NCBI GenBank assembly: GCA_005888865.1
Contig: VBCL01000066.1
Coordinates: 6,379 to 16,450, forward strand
DNA: 10,072 nt
Origin: Betaproteobacteria bacterium
GTDB lineage: Bacteria > Pseudomonadota > Gammaproteobacteria > Burkholderiales > Casimicrobiaceae
Reading direction: 5' to 3'
A program made the position numbers and the translations under genes. The notes beneath the pieces were generated by a model. That model had not been told where the DNA came from and made no database searches. It worked only from the letters and a program-made list of their open reading frames with translations. This document shows positions 1 through 6,177 of this stretch, in pieces (the first letter of the stretch is position 1; each line of letters begins with the position of its first letter).

Positions 1-244
1 CGATCGTCCCCCCGATCACGCCCAAGCGCGTGCCGTCGAGCCAGCGGTGCGCCTCGAGCCACGCGGCAGGAATCAGCAGCGGCACGACCACCGAGACCGT
101 GGTGACCAGGATGAGGAATCCTGCTCCGATCCACTGCCAGCCCTTCCTCGGCGGGAATTCGCGCGCCGGCCACACCTTCTCCGTCACCGCCAGGACCATG
201 TAGGTCAGCAGCGGCAGCATGCCGATGATGTCGACCGTGTCCAT
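1..244 (-). CDS. Sterol desaturase / fatty acid hydroxylase family protein, N-terminal part (runs off the window)
   Basis: Reading leftward from an ATG at 244-242, an open frame of 81 residues runs off the window edge. A GGGGAGA Shine-Dalgarno-like stretch lies about six bases upstream of the ATG. The visible part is strongly hydrophobic: one membrane segment at about residues 5-22 and a second at about 39-62, separated by a short stretch with the motif KVWPAREFP. After the second segment comes WLEAHRWLDGTRLG. This two-helix start with a W-P-A-R loop and an LxxHRxxD-like stretch resembles the N-terminus of bacterial sterol desaturase-like proteins. In that family the histidine clusters that bind the di-iron centre come later, so they are not visible here and the catalytic residues cannot be checked. 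It lies downstream of the GFA gene on the same strand with a 47-base gap, so cotranscription is possible. It could be another small integral membrane protein. Confidence 0.6.
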   Translation of the reverse strand, partial: MDTVDIIGMLPLLTYMVLAVTEKVWPAREFPPRKGWQWIGAGFLILVTTVSVVVPLLIPAAWLEAHRWLDGTRLGVIGGTI

Positions 245-291
245 CTGTGCTCTCCCCGGACGGGTTGATTCCTCTCGCCGGATGAATTCGA

Positions 292-783
292 TCAGGGGAC
301 CTCGAGCAGGCGCTTCTTGTGCCAGTCGGCGATGCCCTCGTCGGGATACTCGTCGAAATGCGTGTGCCCCGGCCCCTCGGGGATCTCGACCCAGGGTGCC
401 GTGAACTCGAGCATGATCTCCACTTCCTCGATCGGCTTGGGCAGCGGTGTGTCGATGGCGGAGGCAAACGGATAAACCCACTCCGCCCACCGCGGATCCG
501 CGACCCAGAGCGCGCTGCCGCACTTGGAGCAGAAATGTCGGCGCGCCTCGGAGAGCGTCTTGCTCTTGGCTTTTCCCTCGGCGACCATCGCTCGATAAAC
601 GCTTACGTTTTCCTCGCCCTTGACCTTGAGCGACTTGGCCTTGCCCATGATGTTGATGGCGTAACCGCCGCCGCCTGCCGTCTTGCGGCAGATCGAGCAG
701 TAGCAGCGCATGTACGGATACGGTGTGGACGACCTGACGGAGAACTTGACCGCCCCGCAATGGCAGGAACCTTTGAGCAGCAT
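292..783 (-). CDS. GFA family zinc-binding protein (glutathione-dependent formaldehyde-activating enzyme-like / CENP-V domain)
   Basis: This is a 163-residue protein, close to the usual size for single-domain GFA proteins. All seven cysteines of the family pattern are present: C7 and C9 in GSCHCGAV, C27, C29 and C32 in CYCSICRKT, and C85 and C88 in HFCSKCGSAL. In characterised members these bind structural and catalytic zinc ions. The C-terminus ends in the common FDEYPDEGIADWH stretch. The founding member condenses formaldehyde with glutathione, but most homologues have no proven substrate, so only the family is called. An ATG at 873 would add 30 residues with no family similarity. The ATG at 783 is preferred because a strong GGGGAGGAG ribosome site sits about six bases before it and the family motif starts immediately after. 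It is divergent from the hydrolase-OsmC gene at 900 and is followed on its own strand by the sterol-desaturase-like gene. Confidence 0.9.
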   Translation of the reverse strand: MLLKGSCHCGAVKFSVRSSTPYPYMRCYCSICRKTAGGGGYAINIMGKAKSLKVKGEENVSVYRAMVAEGKAKSKTLSEARRHFCSKCGSALWVADPRWAEWVYPFASAIDTPLPKPIEEVEIMLEFTAPWVEIPEGPGHTHFDEYPDEGIADWHKKRLLEVP

Positions 784-796
784 GATGATCTCCTCC
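784..796 (-). promoter_or_regulatory. Ribosome binding site that fixes the GFA start
   Basis: On the minus strand, GGGGAGGAG followed by ATCATC leads directly into the ATG at 783. It is the best Shine-Dalgarno match on this side of the divergent region and argues against the upstream in-frame ATG at 873. Confidence 0.65.
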
Positions 797-811
797 CCCT
801 GGAGAGGCGAC

Positions 812-817
812 ATGATA
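812..817 (-). promoter_or_regulatory. Candidate -10 box for the GFA gene
   Basis: On the minus strand this reads TATCAT, five of six matches to TATAAT. It would start transcription about 20 bases before the GFA ATG, leaving room for the GGAGG ribosome site. The upstream -35 match (TTTACT at a 19-base spacing) is poor, so this is a tentative call from sequence alone. Confidence 0.3.
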
Positions 818-861
818 CCGCCGGGCGTGCCAACGGAGTAAACGAGCCCGCCCGTCGCGAC

Positions 862-870
862 TGGTAAGAT
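862..870 (+). promoter_or_regulatory. Candidate extended -10 promoter for the hydrolase-OsmC gene
   Basis: TGG followed by TAAGAT forms an extended -10 element (TGn + hexamer, four of six matches). It would give a start site near 877 and a leader of about 23 bases that contains the AAGGAG ribosome site at 889-894. No convincing -35 hexamer is visible, which is tolerated at extended -10 promoters. Confidence 0.35.
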
Positions 871-899
871 CACTTTCGATCGTCCCCGAAGGAGTCGCC

Positions 900-2135
900 A
901 TGGGTCGTCTCAGCCAGGCCGTCAAATTTCCAGGCGCCGCCGGCCATGCCCTCGCCGCGCGGCTCGATCTGCCGTCCGTGGCAGGAGCGTCGAGTCCGCG
1001 CGCGTACGCCCTGTTCGCGCACTGCTTCACCTGCTCCAAGGATAGCAAGGCCGCGACCTTTATCAGCGAGGCCCTGACCGAGGCCGGCATTGCCGTGTTG
1101 CGCTTCGATTTCACCGGCCTCGGCGGCTCGGAAGGCGAGTTCGCCAATACGACGTTCTCATCCAACGTCGCCGATCTCGTCGCGGCCGCGGCATGGCTCC
1201 GAAGCGAGCGCGCCGCGCCGGCAATCCTTGTCGGACACAGCCTCGGCGGTGCCGCCGTGCTTGCAGCGGCGGGGCAGATCCCGGAAGCGGTCGCGGTTGC
1301 GACGATCAACGCCCCGGCCGATCCTGCGCACGTCGAAAAGCTCTTCGCGGGACAGCGCGCCGAGATCGACGTTCACGGCGAGGCCGAGGTCGAGCTCTCG
1401 GGGCGCAAGTTCAGGATCCGCCGCGAATTCCTCCAGGACGTCGCGGCACAGAACCTCTCCAAGGCGGTTGCGGGTCTTCGCCGCGCGCTTATCGTCTTTC
1501 ACGCTCCGCGGGACGCGACGGTCGGCATCGAAAATGCGTCGCAGATTTTTCTTGCCGCGAGGCATCCCAAGAGCTTCGTCTCGCTCGACGATGCCGACCA
1601 TCTGCTTACCCGCCGCAGCGACGCGCAATACGTCGGCGCGGTACTCGCCGCATGGGCGAGCCGATACCTCCCGATGCAGATCGAAGATGCGCGCGCGCCG
1701 AACGGCCCGCGCGACACGGTGTTCGTGCGCGAAACCCGCGCCGGGAAATTCCAGCAGGAGATCGCGATCGGCCCGCATCGGCTCATCGCCGACGAGCCGA
1801 CCTCCGCCGGGGGCGGAGACACCGGGCCCTCACCCTACGATCTGCTCTCCGCGGCGCTAGGCGCGTGCACGGCGATGACGATCCGCCTCTACGCGGAGGG
1901 GAAGAAGCTCCCGCTCGAGCGCGTCGGCGTGAATCTGCGCCACGAAAAGATCCACGCCGAGGATTGCAGCGAGTGCGAAACGCGGGAAGGCCGCGTCGAT
2001 CGCATCGAACGCGTCATCGAGCTTGTGGGTCCGCTCGATGACGCCGCGCGCGCGAAGCTGCTGGAGATCGCCAACAAGTGCCCGGTACATCGGACCTTGC
2101 ACAGCGAGGTCGTCATTCCGACGCGTCTATTGTAG
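900..2135 (+). CDS. Bifunctional alpha/beta hydrolase / OsmC family protein
   Basis: This is a 411-residue fusion of two domains. Residues 1 to about 250 are an alpha/beta hydrolase: AHCFTCSKD at about 40-48 suits the oxyanion region, GHSLGG at 112-117 puts the nucleophile at Ser114, Asp205 (HAPRD) is a plausible acid, and His234 (DADHLL) is the likely catalytic histidine. After a short linker, an OsmC/Ohr-type domain runs from about residue 275 to the end. It holds the two family cysteines, Cys323 in LGACTAMT and Cys394 in NKCPVHRTL. In Ohr/OsmC peroxiredoxins these two cysteines reduce organic hydroperoxides. Fusions of this order are known in proteobacteria, but their joint substrate is not established. 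A reasonable inference is that the hydrolase acts on an ester or thioester product handled by the peroxidase domain. The start is supported by AAGGAG five bases upstream. No signal peptide is seen, so it is probably cytoplasmic. It converges with the ArsR gene. Confidence 0.93.
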   Translation: MGRLSQAVKFPGAAGHALAARLDLPSVAGASSPRAYALFAHCFTCSKDSKAATFISEALTEAGIAVLRFDFTGLGGSEGEFANTTFSSNVADLVAAAAWLRSERAAPAILVGHSLGGAAVLAAAGQIPEAVAVATINAPADPAHVEKLFAGQRAEIDVHGEAEVELSGRKFRIRREFLQDVAAQNLSKAVAGLRRALIVFHAPRDATVGIENASQIFLAARHPKSFVSLDDADHLLTRRSDAQYVGAVLAAWASRYLPMQIEDARAPNGPRDTVFVRETRAGKFQQEIAIGPHRLIADEPTSAGGGDTGPSPYDLLSAALGACTAMTIRLYAEGKKLPLERVGVNLRHEKIHAEDCSECETREGRVDRIERVIELVGPLDDAARAKLLEIANKCPVHRTLHSEVVIPTRLL

Positions 2136-2200
2136 GAGCCACACAATGCCGCGCCAATGCCGCGCCGGCGTCGCGCAGGAATGGATCCTGGCGGGTCGTC
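2136..2200. other. 65-bp convergent intergenic gap with an 11-bp tandem duplication
   Basis: This gap lies between the stop codons of the hydrolase-OsmC gene and the ArsR gene. It contains two adjacent exact copies of AATGCCGCGCC at 2145-2155 and 2156-2166. I see no hairpin with a T-run on either strand, so no intrinsic terminator can be called. Confidence 0.6.
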
Positions 2201-2890
2201 TTACGCCGGCGCCGGAGCGAAGCGCTCTCGCAGTGCGTTCTCTCCCGACGCCGTGAAGGTGACCACGCGCGAGCCTTTCGCGATTCGCGCCCAACCGAGT
2301 GCCACGAAGCGGGAGAGCAGTGCGGCGCCGAGCGCACCGGCAAGATGAGGACGCCGCGCGCTCCAGTCGAGGCATGCCCGGCACAGCGGGCGCCGTCGCG
2401 ACGTCAGCGCGTCGAGGTCGATCCCGAACGCTTCGAAGAATCGCTCGCCATGACCCGACAGTCCGAGGCGGTCACCCGTCGAGCGCAGCAAGCGCCGCGC
2501 TACGAGGCCGTCGTAGACGACCACACCCAGCTCGCCGGCCAGATGGTCGTAGCAGACGCGGGCCTTTCGAAGCGCGGGCTCGCGCGGGCTTTGACGAAGC
2601 CGCACCGCGCCCGCGCGGTACGCGACGCCCATCAGGTCTTCGAGCAGCTGCGCCACGTCGCGATCGGCGAGCCGAAAGTAGCGATGCCGCCCCTGGTTTT
2701 CCACGGCGATGAGCCGGGCGTCGAGAAGCTTGGCGAGATGTGCGCTCGTCGTCTGCTTGGTCACGCCGGCTTCCGCCGCCAGCTCGGTAGCAGTCAGCGC
2801 CGGACCCGCCACCAGGGCCGTCAGGATGTCGGCCCGGGCGCGGTCGCCGATAAGCGCCGCGACCGACGCTATGCTGGGACCGTCTTTCAT
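2201..2890 (-). CDS. ArsR/SmtB-family winged-helix transcriptional repressor with extended C-terminal domain
   Basis: The protein has 229 residues, about twice a minimal ArsR. Residues 7-75 form the winged helix: IGDRARADILTAL, then the recognition region VTKQTTSAHLAKLLDARLI at about 43-61, then the wing ENQGRHRYFRL at about 64-74. The long C-terminal part carries RKARVCYDHLAGELGV (C113, H116) and RPLCRACLDWSARRPHLAGALGAAL (C170, C173). These blocks are characteristic of a proteobacterial ArsR subgroup. The classic arsenite-sensing ELCVCDL motif is absent, so arsenic sensing is not supported. C113, H116, C170 and C173 could form a metal or redox site (inference). The ATG has no Shine-Dalgarno; a promoter placed exactly to start the RNA at the ATG suggests a leaderless message. 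The inverted repeat at 2889-2912 covers the start codon, so autorepression is likely, with control of the divergent NIPSNAP-ABM operon. Confidence 0.9.
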   Translation of the reverse strand: MKDGPSIASVAALIGDRARADILTALVAGPALTATELAAEAGVTKQTTSAHLAKLLDARLIAVENQGRHRYFRLADRDVAQLLEDLMGVAYRAGAVRLRQSPREPALRKARVCYDHLAGELGVVVYDGLVARRLLRSTGDRLGLSGHGERFFEAFGIDLDALTSRRRPLCRACLDWSARRPHLAGALGAALLSRFVALGWARIAKGSRVVTFTASGENALRERFAPAPA

Positions 2891-2912
2891 GGTTCGATGT
2901 TAGACGAACCAT
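2889..2912. promoter_or_regulatory. Putative ArsR operator: perfect 8-bp inverted repeat
   Basis: The left arm ATGGTTCG (2889-2896) and the right arm CGAACCAT (2905-2912) are exact reverse complements around an 8-base centre, ATGTTAGA. A 24-base dyad is the right size for a dimeric winged-helix repressor. It lies in the ArsR/NIPSNAP divergent region, covering the ArsR start codon, the ArsR -10 box and the position of the likely -35 of the operon. Binding by the adjacent ArsR protein is inferred from position and symmetry. Confidence 0.75.
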
Positions 2913-2925
2913 CTTCACAGAGCAA
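2897..2925 (-). promoter_or_regulatory. arsR-type gene promoter giving a leaderless transcript
   Basis: On the minus strand, TTGCTC (2925-2920) is followed after exactly 17 bases by TAACAT (2902-2897). The first base of the ArsR ATG at 2890 is the seventh base after the -10 box, the usual start-site distance. The RNA would therefore begin at or within a base or two of the AUG, which fits the lack of a Shine-Dalgarno sequence. Confidence 0.55.
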
Positions 2926-2930
2926 GACGC

Positions 2931-2936
2931 TAAGAT
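2931..2936 (+). promoter_or_regulatory. Candidate -10 box for the NIPSNAP-ABM operon
   Basis: TAAGAT (four of six matches) would give a start site near 2943 and a leader of about 26 bases. The corresponding -35 position (about 2908-2913) has no good consensus match and falls at the edge of the inverted repeat. Repressor binding there would block this promoter. Confidence 0.3.
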
Positions 2937-2968
2937 CCGCAAGTCGTCACTCCAAAGCGAGAACGAGC

Positions 2969-3310
2969 ATGACTGTGACCTGTTTCATCCGGTACGAGAT
3001 CGACCCGTTCCAGCGCGACGCTTTCCGGGAGTATGCTGAGAACTGGGCGCGCATCATCCCGCGTTGTGGCGGAGACCTCGTCGGCTATTTCCTTCCGCAC
3101 GAGGGCACCAACGACGTCGCCTGGGGATTGATCGCGTGCGAGAGCCTCGCGGCGTACGAGCTCTACCGGTCGCGACTGAAGGCCGACCCGGAAGCTCGCG
3201 CGAATTTCGCGTTCGCGCAGGGGAGGCGCCTGATCCTGCGCGAGCAGCGCACCTTTCTGGAGACGGTCGACGGAACGTTCCGGGTCGCTGCAACGGGAGA
3301 GCACAGATGA
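2969..3310 (+). CDS. NIPSNAP family protein
   Basis: This 113-residue single-domain protein begins MTVTCFIRYEIDPFQRDAFREYAENWARIIPRCGGDLVGYFLPHEGTND when read in blocks. It then has WGLIACESLAAYELYRSRL and ends with a RRLILREQRTFLETVDGTF stretch. The pattern fits NIPSNAP: a ferredoxin-like alpha/beta fold with an opening YEIDPF-type strand, a conserved W in the middle strand and a Y..R helix. The frame is open upstream to 2078, but that extension runs antisense through the ArsR gene and has no family similarity, so the ATG at 2969 is used. Its ribosome site is weak (GAGAACGAG). The stop overlaps the ATG of the next gene by four bases (ATGA), so the two are translationally coupled. NIPSNAP members are small dimeric barrel-forming proteins, mostly without a defined reaction in bacteria, so no substrate is assigned. 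Confidence 0.87.
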   Translation: MTVTCFIRYEIDPFQRDAFREYAENWARIIPRCGGDLVGYFLPHEGTNDVAWGLIACESLAAYELYRSRLKADPEARANFAFAQGRRLILREQRTFLETVDGTFRVAATGEHR

Positions 3311-3651
3311 TTGCCGTGATATTCGAAGCGCAACCACATCCCGGCCGCCGGGACGCCTACCTCGACGCGGCCGCGCGCCTGCGGCCGCTCCTGGAAAAGA
3401 TCGACGGCTTCGTGTCGATCGAGCGATTCGAGAGTCTCACGACGCCCGGCAAGATTCTGTCGCTGTCGTTGTGGCGCGACGAGGAGGCAGTACGGACGTG
3501 GAGAAACATCGAGGAGCATCGTCGCATCCAGGCCGCCGGCCGGCAGTCCATCTTCGCCGACTACCGGCTGCGCGTCGCCGCGGTGATCCGCGACTACGGG
3601 ATGAACGATCGAGCGCAGGCGCCGGAGGATTCGCGCCGGGCGCACGCGTAG
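3307..3651 (+). CDS. Antibiotic biosynthesis monooxygenase (ABM) domain protein
   Basis: This is a 114-residue protein starting at an ATG that overlaps the NIPSNAP stop (ATGA), with GGGAGA seven bases upstream. The sequence MIAVIFEAQPHPGRRDAYLDAAARL, then IDGFVSIERFESL and ILSLSLWRDEEAVRTWRNIEEHR, is typical of the ABM fold: a dimeric ferredoxin-like barrel with the conserved G-F-x-S/x-x-E-R-F strand and a W-R-D-E-E-A helix. Some relatives oxygenate quinols or polyketides without cofactors, others degrade haem, and many are uncharacterised. The last 15 or so residues are charged and probably disordered. Pairing with NIPSNAP under a divergent ArsR suggests that the two related folds act together on one small aromatic or reactive compound (inference). 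It converges with the DUF1631 gene with only six bases between the stop codons. Confidence 0.87.
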   Translation: MIAVIFEAQPHPGRRDAYLDAAARLRPLLEKIDGFVSIERFESLTTPGKILSLSLWRDEEAVRTWRNIEEHRRIQAAGRQSIFADYRLRVAAVIRDYGMNDRAQAPEDSRRAHA

Positions 3652-3657
3652 GGGTGC

Positions 3658-5941
3658 TCAAGCGGCGGCGGCGGTTGCCGACCTGCCGTGGCGCGAGCGC
3701 TGCACGAACAGGCGCGCCATCGCCCGGTCGAACAGCGGGACGGCTTCGATCGCAAGCACTGCGTCGCCGTTGCGGAACGCTTCGGCGAGGCTCTCGGGTG
3801 TATGGACGAAGGCGGTGTTGCCGTCGCGATGCGTGAACAGCAGCCGCTGCCGTTGCGGCGCGCGCCACGCCAGCCTCGCGAGTACCGGCCCGGCGTCGGT
3901 CTTGAACTCGACCCAGTCGCCGCGTACGAGCGCCAGCACCTGCTCGTCGTGCTCGTCGGGCTCGCGTGGCGGAGGTATGGTCGGGTGGGGGATGACCGCC
4001 GCGGGTGCGGCTCGGTCCGTGGCGGCGGCGGGCTCGGACGTGGCTCTCATCGAGCGCAAATGCAGATCGAACAGGCAGGCCATGAGCGCCTGCCGGCGCG
4101 CCTGCGATGCGGGGTCGTCCGACCAGTCGCTATCGATGCGCTTCAGAAGCGCCGGTAACGAGCTCGCCAGCTTCTTGCGCGCCGCGGCGTTGGTCTTCGG
4201 CGTGATACTCCACAAGAGCTCGTCGACCATAGCGAGCTCTCCCTCCCAGGCATAACCTTCAGGTCCGTCCTTGAGGCAGATCGTGGCCAGGCGCTCGACG
4301 CACTCGTGGTCGAGGAACGCCCGGATTTCCGGCATGACCGCGCGGCCCGCCAGCCGTGCGTCGAGCGCGGCTTGCGCCTCGACGCGCGCGTCGGCGCGCT
4401 CGTCATCGGCGATCAAAGGCGGCACGGCCTCCGCGAGCCGCGCGTTGACTTCCGCGCGCTCGGTGTCGAGGAATGCGTCGAGCTCGCTTTTCGCAACGTC
4501 GAAGATCCGGAGATCGTCGCCGAATCCGTCGCGGATTTCCTGGGCGAGCCGGTTCGCCAGATCGACAAGCGCGCGGCCACGCGCGCTATCCGGTTGCAGA
4601 TCGACGGCACTTTGCGCCAGCGTATCGAAGAAGCGCCGCGCGGGGTGCTGCGGATCGGACACCACGCGATGGTCGAGGAGCGCGGCTCTGAGCAGAGGGA
4701 CCTGCAGCCGTCCGAACACCGCCTTGATCTCCGCCGACATGTACGGGTCATCGAAGACGTAGTCCAGGACGCCCGTCGCAACATCGATGGCAGCCCGGTC
4801 GGACGGCGATCCGCCCTTGCCCTGGAACGCGGCCCTCAAGGACGGCAACTGGTTGGCGGTGCCATCGCGTACCGCCGCGCGATCGACGCCGGCGAGCTCC
4901 ACCAATCCTGGAGCGAGCGCCTGTCCGCGTTGCAGGTTGCCCAACGCACCGAGCATCGCCGACCAGAGCGCTGCGTTCTGCTGCGCGGCCCAGTCGGTCG
5001 CATCGGCGGGCCCGCCGCGACCAGGTCGGGTGAGGCCAATCGTGGGTGCGATGGATTCCGGTCCTGCCCCCATCGACTTCGGCATGCCCGACGCTGGGGT
5101 GGTGGCCCGTGGCGTATCGCTACCGGGGACCATGCCGGATGATTGCGCCGGGCCGGCGCCGAGCATTTCGACCAGCCGCTCGAATAACGCGCCGCCGCCG
5201 GGATCCTGCGGCAACGGTGCGGTGCTGCGCGCGCGGGTTCGTACGCGTAACCAAGGCAGCACGTCGCGGTCCTGAAGCAGGACATTGAGCTCACGATGCA
5301 ACGAAGCGACCTGCGGCGTGGTGCCGTGCACGAGCCTCTCCATGATGGGTCGCCACAACCCATCCTCCGGCCAAAGCGCGCGGCAAACATCCGCGAAGGC
5401 GTCGCAGACGTAGTCCGCGCTCCACGGATTGTCGAACGTGCCGGCGGGGGGCGCCGGTTCACGCAGAATCATGCGTATCCGGAAATCGAGCGCGAAGGCT
5501 TCCTCGAGCGTCGCCTCGTGCATCGCCCGAACCGCGGTCTTGAGCGCGACCTGCGCGGATTGGTCGCCGAAGCCGACGATCTCGAGTGGCACCGCCGCCT
5601 TGCCCTGCGTGCGCGCCCGCGGCATGCCCTCGCGACGGCGCTGCAGAGCCTGATCGACCGCAGCCCGGAAGCGCGGGGTGAACTGCGAGCGCAATGGCAT
5701 CGTCCAGCTTGCTCGGAGCCGGCGCAACCGCGCTCGACGGAACGGGATCTTCCCCGTCCTCGGCTGCGGCGCCCTGCAAACGTTGGAGCACGCGCCAGAT
5801 CGCGGCGTCGAGCCGCTTGTGCGTGAGGGACAGGCATTCACGCAACAGCCCGTCCGCTTCCACCGGACCGATATCGCGCGAATCCTGGACCTCGACGACG
5901 AGCCGCTCGGGTGCGGATGCGTCGGACGTGGCATCAGCCAT
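3658..5941 (-). CDS. DUF1631 family protein, reading frame broken by a single-base shift near the 5' end
   Basis: The start at 5941 opens a frame with MADATSDASAPERL and then LLRECLSLTHKRLDAAIWRVLQRLQ, the helical opening expected of DUF1631 proteins. The rest of the protein is one base out of register. It runs from FRAAVDQALQRRREG to the C-terminus and includes MVDELLWSITPK and a final module at about residues 674-740 with WVEFKTDAGPVLARLAW, FTHRDGNTAFVHTPESLAEAF and PLFDRAMARL. Dropping one G from the run at 5675-5678 joins the two parts as DDAIALAVHPRFRAAVDQAL and gives 760 residues, a normal family length. Without correction, the long frame could start only at an ATG such as 5934 or 5700, losing the N-terminus. 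The protein is rich in Ala/Arg/Asp helices with a low-complexity Gly/Pro/Ser linker at about 250-310. DUF1631 has no established function. There is no signal peptide and no membrane segment, so it is probably cytoplasmic. Confidence 0.83.
5675..5678 (-). other. Likely frameshift site in the DUF1631 gene (four-base homopolymer)
   Basis: On the coding strand this is CCCC within GTTCACCCCGCGC. With three Cs the reading is A-V-H-P-R-F-R-A-A-V-D, continuing the N-terminal frame into the long C-terminal frame. With four Cs the N-terminal frame passes into an unrelated Gly/Arg-rich stretch. A sequencing or assembly error, or a recent mutation, is more likely than programmed shifting, since no classical slippery heptamer is present. 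Confidence 0.65.
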
Positions 5942-6177
5942 TCGATGTTCTCGAGAGCCGCGCGGATAGCGTGACGGCCTCCCGCCAGGCCGGCTTGGCG
6001 CTCCGCGTTCGAGGAAGCTTAGGCTTCGGACGACGACGCCGCAAGCCGAGGATCGCCGCTTGGCGGCGAAACAGGCACGTTGATCGTCAGTCCGGGGTCG
6101 GTGGACGTCGGAAGGGTTGGGATACGACCTTTACTTAAGCCCGCCGCCCTCCCAGAATACCCGTCGCCCGGAGTCAC
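5942..6177. other. 236-bp divergent intergenic region between the DUF1631 and ClpX-like genes
   Basis: No gene is supported here. A short perfect hairpin, GAAGC-TTAG-GCTTC, lies at 6014-6027 but is not followed by a T-run on either strand. I found no convincing paired -35/-10 for either flanking gene. An in-frame stop at 6136-6138 limits how far upstream the ClpX-like protein could begin. Confidence 0.6.

Noticed and set aside
1158..1778. A 206-codon minus-strand frame within the hydrolase-OsmC gene
   Set aside because: It is a shadow of the coding frame, with Arg/Asp-rich composition and no recognisable domain.
2078..2968. Upstream in-frame extension of the NIPSNAP gene
   Set aside because: It crosses the whole ArsR gene in antisense and the likely promoter region. 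NIPSNAP similarity begins at the ATG at 2969.
4306..5142. A 278-codon plus-strand frame inside the DUF1631 gene
   Set aside because: It is opposite the DUF1631 coding frame, is arginine-rich, shows no family motifs and has no start context of its own.
6014..6027. GAAGC-TTAG-GCTTC hairpin between the divergent DUF1631 and ClpX-like genes
   Set aside because: The stem is only five base pairs, has no T-run, and sits between divergent genes where no terminator is expected. It is too short to call an operator without support.
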